From Mycobacterium sp. ELW1 (lineage in GTDB: Bacteria > Actinomycetota > Actinomycetes > Mycobacteriales > Mycobacteriaceae), in the NCBI RefSeq assembly GCF_008329905.1, contig NZ_CP032155.1:4774001-4838000 (forward strand): a stretch of 64,000 nt of DNA. The letters run 5' to 3'. Position numbers and translations under genes: made by a program. Under the pieces are notes generated by a model. The model did no database searches. It was not told the DNA's origin and worked only from the letters and a program-made list of their open reading frames with translations. Of this stretch, positions 35,396-44,713 are shown in pieces. Positions within the stretch are counted from its first letter, which is position 1. Each line of letters starts with the position of its first letter.

Positions 35396-36247
35396 GTGGC
35401 CCGGACACGCAAGCTCTTCGCGGCGCTGACGCGCCGCGGTCCACATCACGTTCTACGCGGTGACCTGGCCTTTGCCGGGTTACCCGGCATCGTCTTCACC
35501 CCGGCGTCGGGCTTCAACCTGCCCGGTGTGGCCTTCGGCCACGATTGGCTCACAGATGTCGATCACTACGTGAAAACGCTGGAGCACCTCGCGTCCTGGG
35601 GCATCGTCGCGGCCGCCCCGAGCACCGAGCGCGGGCTCGCCCCGTCGGTGCTGAACCTGTCGGTCGACCTGGGGACAACCCTCGACATCATCACCGGGGT
35701 GCGGCTGGGCCCCGGCGAGATCAGCGTGCATCCGACCAAGCTGGGCCTGGCGGGACACGGCTTCGGCGGATCGGCGGCGGTGTTCGCCGCGGCGGGCCTG
35801 GCCGGTGCGGCCTCGGGCGCACCCAAAGCGGTTGCGGCGCTGTTTCCGTCGGTCACCCGTCCCCCCGCCCAGGAACCGGCGTCATCGCTGAGGGTGCCAG
35901 GTCTGGTGCTCAGCGCACCCGACGATCCGCAATCGCTGCGGACCGACGCCCTGCACCTGGCCGACGCCTGGAAGGGATCGGTACTGCACATCGTCAGCAA
36001 GGCCGAGTCGTCCGGGCTGGCCGAGAAACGCCGCTTCGCCAAGGTCCTGGGCATGCCGGGTTCCGACAAGCGCACCCAGAAGACGGTGCGCGCCCTGCTG
36101 ACCGGCTTCCTGCTGTTTCACCTGACCGGCGATAAGGCGTACCACGAGTTCGCCGACCCCGAAGCGGTGCTGCCGAAGACCGAGGCGCTCGATCCCGAGG
36201 CGCCGCCGGTGACGACCGAGGGCCAGATCGCCGCGCTGCTGAAGTAG
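35396..36247 (+). CDS. alpha/beta hydrolase-fold protein (Rv3438-like), Ser missing
   Basis: A 283-residue protein of dienelactone-hydrolase type, GTG start. The fold is recognisable from GIVFTPASGFNLPGVAFGHDW and KLGLAGHGFGGSAAVFAAAG, but the elbow is Gly-His-Gly-Phe-Gly where a Ser or Cys nucleophile would be expected, so catalysis by the normal mechanism is unlikely unless the adjacent Ser substitutes. Position between glmS and the LLM region matches Rv3438 of M. tuberculosis. Function unknown; possibly a non-catalytic binding protein. Confidence 0.8.
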   Translation: MARTRKLFAALTRRGPHHVLRGDLAFAGLPGIVFTPASGFNLPGVAFGHDWLTDVDHYVKTLEHLASWGIVAAAPSTERGLAPSVLNLSVDLGTTLDIITGVRLGPGEISVHPTKLGLAGHGFGGSAAVFAAAGLAGAASGAPKAVAALFPSVTRPPAQEPASSLRVPGLVLSAPDDPQSLRTDALHLADAWKGSVLHIVSKAESSGLAEKRRFAKVLGMPGSDKRTQKTVRALLTGFLLFHLTGDKAYHEFADPEAVLPKTEALDPEAPPVTTEGQIAALLK

Positions 36248-36293
36248 GCGCTTTCCCTCTCGACCCGCCCCTCACAAAAGACGAGTCAATTCC

Positions 36294-36378
36294 CTACCTC
36301 TGGTCTCTACCTCTGGCCAGGTGGAGCTCACTCTTGCGCGCCCCAAAGTTTCACGCTATGGTGAGTTTTAGTTTCACG
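36294..36378. repeat. short direct repeats in an intergenic region
   Basis: CTACCTCTGG occurs at 36294-36303 and 36307-36316 (period 13). AGTTTCACG occurs at 36347-36355 and 36370-36378 (period 23). They lie in the 267-base gap before the secreted protein gene, which is also A/T-rich around 36340-36410 and probably contains its promoter. They could be regulator half-sites. Confidence 0.45.
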
Positions 36379-36514
36379 TTGCGTTGAAATTAATAGCCGA
36401 TGCAAACGCAGTGCATCTCGGAAACATGTTTGCTCAGCTATGCCGTCACTTCGATTGCCCGATACGTCTCACAGCCACCGACCGGTGGCGCCGAACCAAT
36501 ACCCGGAGGTCATC

Positions 36515-36901
36515 GTGGCTGGAAACAAGTACTTTTCACGAGGACGAGCGCTGGCGTTCGCACTCGGCCTCGTCGCAGTCGTGGCCACCGGTCACGGTGT
36601 TGCGTCGGCGGATACCGGTGCGTCGCCGTCCGGAAAGGCTGCCGGGGCGTCGTCGGCGCCGACCCATCGGGTGGCCCCGCCGGCCACGGCGACCACTGCA
36701 CGTTCCACGGTGGGTTCGCATGGCCCTCGGCCGCCGGCACACCCCGCGCCGCCGACGTCCCTATTGGAGATGCTCTTCAGCGCGCTGCACCGGTACCACG
36801 TCGGGGAGGTACCGCTGGGCAAGCCGGCCTTCCCGAAGCCGCCCCGGGGAGGGACCGACTCGCCCGCCGGCCAGCCCACCACCCTGCCGCGGTGGACCTG
36901 A
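36515..36901 (+). CDS. small secreted Pro/Ala-rich protein
   Basis: A 128-residue exported protein. The GTG at 36515 is 5 bases after GGAGG, which decides the start. Residues 1-32 form a signal peptide with a basic start (AGNKYFSRGRALAFALGLVAVVATGHGVASADT). The mature part is low-complexity (Ala, Pro, Ser, Gly, Thr) apart from LLEMLFSALHRYHVGEVPLGKPAFPKPP. No domain recognised. Confidence 0.68.
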   Translation: MAGNKYFSRGRALAFALGLVAVVATGHGVASADTGASPSGKAAGASSAPTHRVAPPATATTARSTVGSHGPRPPAHPAPPTSLLEMLFSALHRYHVGEVPLGKPAFPKPPRGGTDSPAGQPTTLPRWT

Positions 36902-36922
36902 CCGTCGCCCACAAACGACCGA

Positions 36923-36934
36923 CCAACCGGTTGG
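36923..36934. promoter_or_regulatory. 12-bp perfect palindrome before the LLM gene
   Basis: CCAACCGGTTGG, directly followed by GTATATAAC, a possible -10 region, 16 bases before the ATG. It has the form of a TetR- or GntR-type operator; no adjacent regulator gene is seen. Confidence 0.5.
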
Positions 36935-36949
36935 GTATATAACTTCTTC

Positions 36950-37990
36950 ATGCGAACCGGGATCTTTCTGGACTATTCGGGCGGCTTCCGTGAAGCCGTC
37001 GAGCACATTGTGGTGTTGGAGAAGGCCGGGGTGGATATCGCGCTCGTCGCCGAGGCCTACTCCTTCGACGCTGTCAGCCAGCTCGGCTATCTGGCGGCCA
37101 AGACCTCGACGATCGAGCTGGGCTCGGGCGTCTTTCCGATCTATACCCGGACGCCGTCGCTGCTGGCGATGACGGCGGCCGGCCTGGACTTCGTGTCCGA
37201 CGGCCGCTTCCGGCTCGGCATCGGCACGTCCGGTCCGCAGGTGGTGGAGGGCTTTCACGGCGTGCCGTTCGATGCCCCGCTCGGCCGTACCCGCGAGGTC
37301 GTCGACATCTGCCGGCAGGTGTGGCGGCGCGAGCGGGTCCAGCATCAGGGCCGCAACTACCAGATCCCGTTGCCCGCCGACCAGGGCACCGGGTTGGGCA
37401 AGCCACTGCAGATCATCAATCACCCTGTCCGCGAGCGGATTCCGATCACCATCGCCGCACTCGGCCCCAAGAACGTCGAGCTGACTGCTGAGATCGCCGA
37501 AGGCTGGCAGCCGGTGTTCTTCTACCCCGAGAAGGCCGACGACGTGTGGGGTGATGCGTTGCGCGCCGGAAAAGCCAAGCGCGACAGTGCGCTCGGCGAT
37601 CTCGATGTGATGGTCGGAGTGTCACTGGCCATCGGTGACGACGTCGAGGAACGGCTGAATTGGGCCAAGCCGCACCTTGCGCTGTACATCGGCGGTATGG
37701 GCGCCAAGGGACAGAATTTCTACCACAAGCTGGCGACCCGCTACGGCTACGGCGAAGTGGCCGACCACATTCAGGAGCTGTTCTTGTCTGGCCGCAAGGC
37801 CGAGGCGATCGCCGCGGTGCCCGACGAGCTCGTACGAAATGTGAACCTGATCGGCCCGCGCGGCTTCGTCAAGGAACGCATCGCCGCCTTCACCGAGGCT
37901 GGTGTGACCACATTGCTGGCCACGCCGACCACCACGGACGCAGGCGAATACATCCGTTGGGTCGAGGAATTGCAGCAGCTGCTGCCCTGA
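36950..37990 (+). CDS. LLM-class F420-dependent oxidoreductase
   Basis: A 346-residue luciferase-like TIM-barrel oxidoreductase. It begins MRTGIFLDYSGGFREAVEHIVVLEKAGVD and contains GSGVFPIYTRTPSLLAMTAAGLDFVSDGRFRLGIGTSGPQVVEGFHG, the typical core of mycobacterial F420-linked members such as Rv3520c, with GFVKERIAAFTEAGVTTLL near the end. It probably uses reduced or oxidised F420 on an unknown hydrophobic substrate. A palindrome lies just upstream. It converges on the frameshifted Rv3439c-like gene with 18 bases between stops. Confidence 0.9.
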   Translation: MRTGIFLDYSGGFREAVEHIVVLEKAGVDIALVAEAYSFDAVSQLGYLAAKTSTIELGSGVFPIYTRTPSLLAMTAAGLDFVSDGRFRLGIGTSGPQVVEGFHGVPFDAPLGRTREVVDICRQVWRRERVQHQGRNYQIPLPADQGTGLGKPLQIINHPVRERIPITIAALGPKNVELTAEIAEGWQPVFFYPEKADDVWGDALRAGKAKRDSALGDLDVMVGVSLAIGDDVEERLNWAKPHLALYIGGMGAKGQNFYHKLATRYGYGEVADHIQELFLSGRKAEAIAAVPDELVRNVNLIGPRGFVKERIAAFTEAGVTTLLATPTTTDAGEYIRWVEELQQLLP

Positions 37991-38008
37991 TCGCAGGGCC
38001 GCATGCGG

Positions 38009-39327
38009 TCACTGACCGACCTGCGGTAGTTCGTCAGCGGCTATCTCGCAGGGTGTTTGGTCATCGGACTCCTCGACAGCGGGCGGTGCCGGTGGCGCCG
38101 GTGCCGGTGGCGCCGCCAGGGGTTGGGATGGCGGCGGCTCGGCTTCGACGGTTTGCGTCTCCGGAGTGGGCGGCCCCTCGGCCGGTTGACCCGCGGGCTC
38201 AGCCTCCTCGACGATCGGATCGCCCTCGGGCGCAGTATCATCCGCGCTGAGGACGTCGTCTTTCTCATCCTCGGCGGCGGGATCGTCCTGCCCCGCAAGC
38301 ACGTCGTCCACCGCGCTGTCCGGTATGGCGTCGAACAGCCCTCCGAGTGCGTCGGCGAGCTGTCCGATCAGCCCGGACAAGCTGCCGCCGACATCGGGCA
38401 TGGTTGGCATCGCGGCTGAGGCAGGGGTGTCCAGGGCGGCGGCGGTTCGGCAGGCAGCTGAGTCGGAAGCGGTTGAGCTGCTGGGCTATCCGCGAGCGGC
38501 GTGAACGCGGACCGGGCGGCCGGCCCGGGTTCGGCGACGGACGGCGGTGAGACCGGCAGGGCCTCCGGCGGTACGACCGGTACCACGGCGGCCGGTGCGG
38601 TGCGGGGCGATGCAGGCGGCACCGATCCAGGCGGCGGCCCACCGAATGTTCCTGGCACCTCGAAATGTGTTGTCGGAGAGGAATCCAACTGCCGCACAGC
38701 GTCCAGGTAGGCGGCCGTTGCCGAAGACGTCGCCGCACGCATGGCGGAGAGCCAATCGGTGCGGATGTCGGCGTCGACGTATGGGGTGATCTGGTGAGCG
38801 ACGACATCGATCGCCTGGTCGCGTGCCGCTCCCCCACCCATCACCGTCGCCGCCGCGGCCAACCACACCGGCCGCTCACCGGCGCGGCGGTCGTCGATGG
38901 ACACGGCCGCCCCGACCTTCTCGTCGACCGCCCGCCACAACCGGTCGCGCAGCGCCTCACAGCTTTGTGCCGCAGCCCGCAACGAATCCGCCACCATGGC
39001 GCCGGCCGCGCAGTGCCGCTGGATGAATTCGTCAGCCACCGAACCGGATTCACCGGCCCACGCCGCCGCTACGGCGGCCAGCCCGTCGCGCGATACACGC
39101 AGCGCCTGGTCGGCGGCGGCCGATGCGGCCCGTAGCGCCGCGCAATCGGCGTCGAGCACGGCCAGGTCCAATCCGTCGTCCCCGCCGTACCACTCGACGA
39201 TCTGCGCCGCGTGCGCAGTCAGGTCCGGATGCTGATAGCCGACGGCGTAGCAGGCTGCCACGTAGGTCGCGGTGTTGACCACCGAGGGTTGCCCGGCCGC
39301 GAGCCGCGATGCTACGTCACGTGTCAC
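38009..39327 (-). pseudogene. Rv3439c-like Ala/Pro-rich T7SS-associated protein, frameshifted
   Basis: Two reading phases look like one gene. The first (39327 to about 38410) encodes a helical N-terminal part with WxG-like LAAVAAAWAGESGSVADEF, then a Pro-rich linker. It meets a stop at 38368 after 19 out-of-phase residues. The second phase begins near 38410 (MPTMPDVGGSLSGLIGQLADALGGLFD) and runs to 38009 with a Pro/Glu/Ala-rich end. One missing base near 38411-38416, in CCGCGATG, would restore about 440 residues, near the roughly 467 I recall for Rv3439c. No ribosome site precedes the second ATG. A real mutation, a sequencing error or programmed shifting are all possible. The GTG start overlaps the EspC-like stop (GTGA). 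Confidence 0.72.
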
Positions 39328-39614
39328 AGCGCCGCCGCGCGCAATTCGGCGTCGCCGTAGCGCTCGGCGGTGACTCGCAGCGCGACGGCTGTTTCCTCTG
39401 CCGCCCGCGACCACTGCGTCACTGCGGCCGCCAGCCGGTCCAGCGCCGCCCGCACCGCATCCCCGTGGGCGACGTGCGCACGGCCGGCCACAGCGCCGTC
39501 GAAGTGCAGCCGGCTCAGCTGCCCATGCAGGGCCCCGTCGAGCATCTCGGCGGTGACGTCGAAATGTTGCGCGGCAGCACGCAACCCGGCACAGTCCACG
39601 CGCGTGTTACCCAT
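39324..39614 (-). CDS. EspC-like ESX secretion-associated protein (Rv3440c-like)
   Basis: A 96-residue helical hairpin protein of the EspC/WXG100-related group. It is nearly all helix-forming residues (VDCAGLRAAAQHFDVTAEMLDGAL; ALDRLAAAVTQWSRAAEETAVALRVTAERYGDAELRAAAL). The end has YGDAE, the YxxxD/E pattern that directs substrates to type VII secretion. It overlaps the larger Rv3439c-like gene by 4 bases and should form a pair with it. ESX-4 genes lie 9 kb away. Secretion is inferred from the motif. Confidence 0.8.
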   Translation of the reverse strand: MGNTRVDCAGLRAAAQHFDVTAEMLDGALHGQLSRLHFDGAVAGRAHVAHGDAVRAALDRLAAAVTQWSRAAEETAVALRVTAERYGDAELRAAAL

Positions 39615-39664
39615 ATCCTTCTATGACGCACGACGCGCCGGACCGGTTCCCAGGGCTTTTTTCG

Positions 39665-41002
39665 TCAGCCTTCGGCGCTGACGGACTCCGCGACACGGAT
39701 CGCCAGCAGCCGGGCGGTGTCTTCGTCGGCGGCTTCCACCATGACCCGCACCATCTGTTCAGTTCCCGACGGGCGCAACAGGATTCGTCCGGAGTCACCG
39801 AGTTCGGCCTCGGCTTCGCGCACCGCGCTCTGCACTGCAGGCGCCTCGGCGACCGTCGCCTTGTCCGCCACCGTGACATTGATGAGCACCTGCGGCAGCG
39901 TTTGCATCGGCGCGGCCAGCTCGGCAAGTGACAAACCGGTTTGCGCCATCCGCGCCATCAATCGCAAGCCAGTGGCGACACCGTCGCCGGTCGTTCCCAA
40001 CGCGGGCATCACGATATGGCCAGACTGTTCCCCGCCGAGCGAGTACTCCCCGGCGCGCAGTTCCTCCAGGACGTAACGATCACCAACGCCGGTGGTGCGC
40101 ACCGTGATACCGGCCTCGCGCATCGCGATGTGCAACCCGAGATTGCTCATCACGGTGGCCACCAGCGTTTCGGAGGCCAGCTCACCGGCCTCGCGCAAGG
40201 CCAGGGCCAGGATCACCATGATGGCGTCGCCGTCGACGACGCGGCCGTCGGCATCCACTGCCAGGCAGCGATCGGCGTCGCCGTCGTGCGCCAAACCCAG
40301 GTCGGCACCATGGGCCAGCACCGCGGCCTGCACCTGTTCCAGATGCGTTGAGCCGCAGCCTTCGTTGATGTTCAAGCCGTCCGGTTCGGCGTTGATCGCG
40401 ATCACGCGTGCTCCCGCAGCGTGGTAAGCGCGCGGAGCGGCCTGGAACGCGGCGCCGTTGGCGCAGTCGACGACGACCGTCAGCCCGTCCAATTGCACCG
40501 GCGCCGCCCCGCGGATGTGATGCAGGTAGCGCTCCAGCGCATCGCGGGCATCGAGCACACGCCCGATGTCAGCACCCACCGGGCGCAGCCCGGGGCCTTG
40601 AGCGACGAGCTCTTCGATGCGATCCTCGGCGTCGTCGTCGAGCTTGTGTCCGCCGGGACCGAAGATCTTGATGCCGTTGTCCGGCATGGAGTTGTGTGAC
40701 GCCGAGATCATCACACCGAAGTCGGCGCCGTAGGCCGCGGTCAGAAACGCCACTGCCGGCGTGGGCAACACCCCGACCCGCAGCGCGTCCACACCCTCAC
40801 TGGTCACACCGGCGATGACCGCCGCCTCGAGCATCTCGCCACTGGCGCGCGGATCGCGGCCCACGACTGCGAGGCGTCGGCCCGAGGTCCTGGTGGCCGC
40901 GAGCCGGCGTGCCGCCGCCGCACCCAACGCCAGGCCCAGCTCGGCAGTCAGTTCTCGGTTGGCGACGCCGCGGACACCATCGGTCCCGAACAGTCGACCC
41001 AT
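39665..41002 (-). CDS. glmM: phosphoglucosamine mutase GlmM
   Basis: A 445-residue phosphohexomutase converting glucosamine-6-phosphate to glucosamine-1-phosphate, the step after GlmS. Active Ser102 is in [20 protein letters not shown], the metal loop is HDGDADRCL, the sugar-binding region GGEQSGHIV and the phosphate site [15 protein letters not shown] 41002 starts [12 protein letters not shown] as in all family members. In M. tuberculosis it is Rv3441c. It lies downstream of the secreted protein gene and its terminator and upstream of the EspC-like gene. Confidence 0.97.
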   Translation of the reverse strand: MGRLFGTDGVRGVANRELTAELGLALGAAAARRLAATRTSGRRLAVVGRDPRASGEMLEAAVIAGVTSEGVDALRVGVLPTPAVAFLTAAYGADFGVMISASHNSMPDNGIKIFGPGGHKLDDDAEDRIEELVAQGPGLRPVGADIGRVLDARDALERYLHHIRGAAPVQLDGLTVVVDCANGAAFQAAPRAYHAAGARVIAINAEPDGLNINEGCGSTHLEQVQAAVLAHGADLGLAHDGDADRCLAVDADGRVVDGDAIMVILALALREAGELASETLVATVMSNLGLHIAMREAGITVRTTGVGDRYVLEELRAGEYSLGGEQSGHIVMPALGTTGDGVATGLRLMARMAQTGLSLAELAAPMQTLPQVLINVTVADKATVAEAPAVQSAVREAEAELGDSGRILLRPSGTEQMVRVMVEAADEDTARLLAIRVAESVSAEG

Positions 41003-41102
41003 GTGGACAAATTTCTCACAACTAGCCCCTCGGGACACAACCAACGAGGTTAACGGCCGTGTCGCCGCCAAACCGACACGGCAACGAGACGCCGGCAACG
41101 AA

Positions 41103-41135
41103 CACTGCCCGCACCCAGTGCGGGTGCGGGCAGTG
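41103..41135 (-). terminator. strong hairpin terminator
   Basis: Perfect 13-base arms, CACTGCCCGCACC (41103-41115) and GGTGCGGGCAGTG (41123-41135), with a 7-base loop. It lies just after the stop of the secreted protein gene and before glmM. No U-run, as is common in mycobacteria. Confidence 0.85.
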
Positions 41136-41162
41136 CGCTGCTGGTATCCAGCTGACTATCGG

Positions 41163-41624
41163 TTACCGGCTGCCGGTCATCGGCGCCTCGGCAGGCTCCG
41201 GTGCGGCGGGCACAGCGGTCGCACCGATACCGGCGTTGGCATGTCCGTTCTGGCCGGGAGCCAGCTCGGAGTTACCCGGTCCGGCCTGGGTGAACGTGTA
41301 GCTCACGCCGGTGGTGCTGCTGGCGCACACCGGAACAGTCGAGATCTCCTTGGTGGCGAGCTGCGGCAGCTTCGACGAAAGGTCGTCGCCCGGGCACACA
41401 CTGGTGGCCAGGGTCTGCGCGCTGCTGACCGACACGTTCTGGATCGTGCCGAGTTGCTCACCGTTGACGGTCAGGCCCACGTTGAGCTGATCGCCGGCCG
41501 TCTGCGGCGCCTGGGGCTGCGGCGCCGGGGCCTCGGGAGCCGCGTTCGCGAGTCCGAAACCACTCGCGACGAGCAGCGAGCCGCCAAGAACCGCACCAGC
41601 GGCCGTCTTCGTGAACGTGTTCAT
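41163..41624 (-). CDS. secreted protein, lipoprotein-like mycobacterial family
   Basis: A 153-residue exported protein from ATG 41624, preceded by AAAGGAGCGAAT; this ribosome site decides the start. Residues 1-29 are a signal peptide (TAAGAVLGGSLLVASGFGLANAAPE) without a lipobox. The mature part has a Pro/Gln-rich beginning, then QLNVGLTVNGEQLGTIQNVSVSSAQTLATSVCPGD with a second Cys later (VPVCASS), a probable disulfide. I do not recognise the family. It is monocistronic between two terminators. Confidence 0.75.
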   Translation of the reverse strand: MNTFTKTAAGAVLGGSLLVASGFGLANAAPEAPAPQPQAPQTAGDQLNVGLTVNGEQLGTIQNVSVSSAQTLATSVCPGDDLSSKLPQLATKEISTVPVCASSTTGVSYTFTQAGPGNSELAPGQNGHANAGIGATAVPAAPEPAEAPMTGSR

Positions 41625-41872
41625 ATTCGCTCCTTTTCTTCTGCGTGATTGGCAGGGAATCAGAGCTGCGGGAGCATTCAACTCACCTCACAGCCCCGAA
41701 GGAGAGCACCGACCCCCCGAAGGGTCCCGCCTCCTACCTCGGGTAGCCGACGTTGCCGCCGGCCTCTCACAGGCTTGCCGAACGGTCACCGGCTCAAACC
41801 AAAACTTAATAATCCATCGCGTCACATGGCCTGACCAGGCAACACGTTGTGTGACCGGGCCCACAAACGACG
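41625..41872. other. intergenic region without a clear gene
   Basis: About 250 bases between the secreted protein start and the ribosomal operon terminator. It should hold the promoter of the secreted protein gene. A palindrome-rich GAACGGTCACCGG stretch near 41780 is the only feature noticed; no reading frame is convincing. Confidence 0.4.
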
Positions 41873-41912
41873 CACCGGGCGCCTCCAGCCGAAAGACTGG
41901 TGACGCCCGGTG
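41873..41912 (-). terminator. terminator of the rplM-rpsI operon
   Basis: CACCGGGCG (41873-41881) and CGCCCGGTG (41904-41912) pair, with an inner CCAG/CTGG pairing around CCGAAAGA. It lies just after the rpsI stop. Confidence 0.82.
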
Positions 41913-41939
41913 GGCCGTTGCGTAGGTGTACGCGGCAGA

Positions 41940-42457
<518 letters not shown>

Positions 42458-42461
<4 letters not shown>

Positions 42462-42901
42462 TGGGCCACCTGCTTGATCTCGAACGGAATCGGCTGCTGG
42501 GCGGCGTGCGGATGATCCGGGCCCGCGTAGACCTTGAGCTTCTTCTGGATCTGCCGGCTCAGCTTGTTGTGGGGCAGCATCCCGACGATGGCCTTCTCGA
42601 CCACGCGATCGGCGTGCTTTTCCATCTCGTCGCCGAGGGTGCGCGCCCGCAGACCACCGGGGTAACCCGAGTGACGGTAGGCCATCTTGGACTGGAGCTT
42701 GTCACCGCTGACGGCGATCTTGTCGGCGTTGATGACGATGACGAAATCGCCACCGTCCACATTCGGCGTGAATGTCGGCTTGTGCTTGCCGCGCAACAGG
42801 TTTGCTGCCGCGACGGCGAGCCGGCCGAGCACCACGTCGGTGGCGTCGATGACGTACCACGAACGTGTGGTGTCACCCGCCTTCGGCGTGTACGTAGGCA
42901 C
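42458..42901 (-). CDS. rplM: 50S ribosomal protein L13
   Basis: A 147-residue L13, an early-assembling 23S rRNA-binding protein. It begins [30 protein letters not shown] and contains [19 protein letters not shown] and [30 protein letters not shown], all typical. ATG start with GAGAGGTAGC upstream. First gene of the rplM-rpsI operon; the leader upstream has several hairpins. In M. tuberculosis esxT and esxU follow directly upstream; here a 6-kb block lies between. Confidence 0.97.
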
Positions 42902-42921
42902 AGCGCTACCTCTCTCGTTTT

Positions 42922-43047
42922 GGGGTCTTCACCCCGGTGGGTGTCCCGGTGTGACCCGGGTGTCGGTCGGAACGCGACGGTGGGGTTGCTCCTCGGCGAC
43001 CAACACTGACCCGAGAACCCGGCTTACCCCGCGGTGCGAAACCGCGG
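42922..43047 (-). promoter_or_regulatory. structured leader of rplM-rpsI
   Basis: Three small hairpins lie in the 193-base region upstream of rplM: GGGGT/ACCCC (42922-42935), CCCGG/CCGGG (42945-42960) and CCGCGG/CCGCGG (43029-43047). L13 operons in other bacteria carry autoregulatory leaders; this is a candidate, not a match to a known family. Confidence 0.35.
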
Positions 43048-43094
43048 CGTACCGCACGCCAACGTGGCAGCTTACCTGCGACGATCCTGGCAGG

Positions 43095-44006
43095 TCAAAA
43101 CGCTGATCCCCGCTCGTAGGCGATGTTCGCGACGGCCCGGACGTAGGGGGTGCCCGCGGCATCGGTCATGGTGGCCGAGACCGTCCCCATCCGGCGCCCG
43201 ACCCGTTCGGTGCTGGTGGCCAGTGTGAGCGAGCGCCCGTCGACCGGCGGCGATCGGAAATAGTAAACGGACAGGTCAGCCAGGGTGTAGCGGTCGCCAG
43301 CCCCGGTATGCGCCTGGCCGGCCAGCGAGCAGGCCTGCCCGATGATCGAGGCGATCACCCCGCCCTGGATGGCGCCGAGCGGGTTGGCCATCCACGGCTG
43401 CGGATCGAGGATCAGGACCGGTTCGTCTTCGATCTCGACTGACATTGCCAGCAGCTCGCACAGCGGGCCTCGGGCGATCTCGCCGCGGCTGATCGCGGTC
43501 AAGATGCGCCGGCCGTCCCAGTCCGGGTCGATGGCCGACACCGCGGTGTCGATGTCGGGCGGGGCGGGCAGCGTCTCGACGGGTTCGGCGATCGCATCCT
43601 TGTCGAGGGCGCGCAATGCCTCGGTGCTGCGGCCGACCCGGACCGCGCGCGCAACTCCCGAGCAGACGACCTCGTGCGCGCCGTTGGTGATGGTCATGGT
43701 GGCGGTGCCGTGAGCGTCGTCGCGGTGAGCCATGGCCGAGGCGGCGTGCAACCGATCCCCCACCGTGGGGCGAGCGCCGGCGGTCAGCGCCAGCCACGAC
43801 TGCACGGTCGCGACCGGCTCGGCGAACGTGTACCAGTAGGCGCCGCTGGTGACGGATTCGGCCATCACCGCGTAGGCGGGCATCTCGAGCAGGCCGCGGT
43901 GGTCGACCAGCGTCCGCGTCACGTGTTGATCCAACGAGATGCCGGCCTCGCTGACTCTGGTGTTGCCGACGCAGAAGACCGACTGCGGTCCGTTAGGTGT
44001 GCTCAT
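43095..44006 (-). CDS. PaaI-family thioesterase, tandem hotdog domains
   Basis: A 303-residue protein with two hotdog-fold regions: residues about 20-140 (ESVTSGAYWYTFAEPVATVQSWLAL, with SAMAHRDDAHGTATMTITNG) and about 180-300 (PWMANPLGAIQGGVIASIIGQACSLAGQA, VYYFRSPPVDGRSLTLATSTERVGRRMGTVSATMTDAAG). The second half is the PaaI-like acyl-CoA thioesterase signature (GAIQGG). It probably hydrolyses acyl-CoA thioesters. ATG 44006 was chosen because the preceding residues are Arg/Cys-rich non-coding translation. Divergent from the acetyltransferase. Confidence 0.85.
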   Translation of the reverse strand: MSTPNGPQSVFCVGNTRVSEAGISLDQHVTRTLVDHRGLLEMPAYAVMAESVTSGAYWYTFAEPVATVQSWLALTAGARPTVGDRLHAASAMAHRDDAHGTATMTITNGAHEVVCSGVARAVRVGRSTEALRALDKDAIAEPVETLPAPPDIDTAVSAIDPDWDGRRILTAISRGEIARGPLCELLAMSVEIEDEPVLILDPQPWMANPLGAIQGGVIASIIGQACSLAGQAHTGAGDRYTLADLSVYYFRSPPVDGRSLTLATSTERVGRRMGTVSATMTDAAGTPYVRAVANIAYERGSAF

Positions 44007-44068
44007 CACCTGGCATCTTGCCGTAATTCGGTTTCGGACCCGGCACCGCCTGTGGTCGGATCGACGGC

Positions 44069-44713
44069 ATGGCGCACATGTGGCCGCTGTTCGATCTTCA
44101 GGTGGTGACACCACGGCTTGTGCTGCGCTATGTCAGCGACGAACTGGGCGCGGAGCTGGCAACGTTGGCGGCCAAGGGTATTCACGATCCGGCGACCATG
44201 CCGTTCTCCGAGCCGTGGACCGATGTGCCCTCGCCGGACCTGGAGCGCAACAGCCTGCAGTACTACTGGCGCAACCGCGCCGAAACTTCCGTCCAACGCT
44301 GGAACCTGGACCTGGCGGTGTTGGCCGACGGGTCGGTGGTCGGCATGTGTTCGGTTCACGCCGAGGACTTTCCGGACAACCGGAGCTTGACCACCGGCTC
44401 GTGGCTCGGCCTGGCGCATCAGGGCCGCGGCTTCGGCAAGGAGCTGCGTCAGGCCGCGCTGCACTTGATCTTCGCGGGCTTTGACGCCGACGTCGCGGTC
44501 ACCCGGGCCTGGCATGACAACGCCGCCTCGCTGGGCGTGACGCGCTCACTGCCCTACACCGAGACGGTCAGGACGGTCGAGGACCGACGCGGCCGCCCCG
44601 ACACCATGGTGGGCTTCGCCATGACGCCGGGGCGGTGGGCGACGGTCCGACGCGACGACATCGGTCTGGTCGGCATCGACGCCGTCCGCGAGCAGCTGGG
44701 GACTCAGCGGTAG
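44069..44713 (+). CDS. GNAT-family N-acetyltransferase (RimJ/RimL type)
   Basis: A 214-residue acetyltransferase. It begins LQVVTPRLVLRYVSDELGAEL, typical of the RimJ/RimL branch, and the acetyl-CoA motif is LGLAHQGRGFGKELRQAALHLIF with VTRAWHDNAASLGVTRSLPYTET at the end. Substrate unknown. It converges on and overlaps by 10 bases the alcohol dehydrogenase gene. Confidence 0.85.
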   Translation: MAHMWPLFDLQVVTPRLVLRYVSDELGAELATLAAKGIHDPATMPFSEPWTDVPSPDLERNSLQYYWRNRAETSVQRWNLDLAVLADGSVVGMCSVHAEDFPDNRSLTTGSWLGLAHQGRGFGKELRQAALHLIFAGFDADVAVTRAWHDNAASLGVTRSLPYTETVRTVEDRRGRPDTMVGFAMTPGRWATVRRDDIGLVGIDAVREQLGTQR

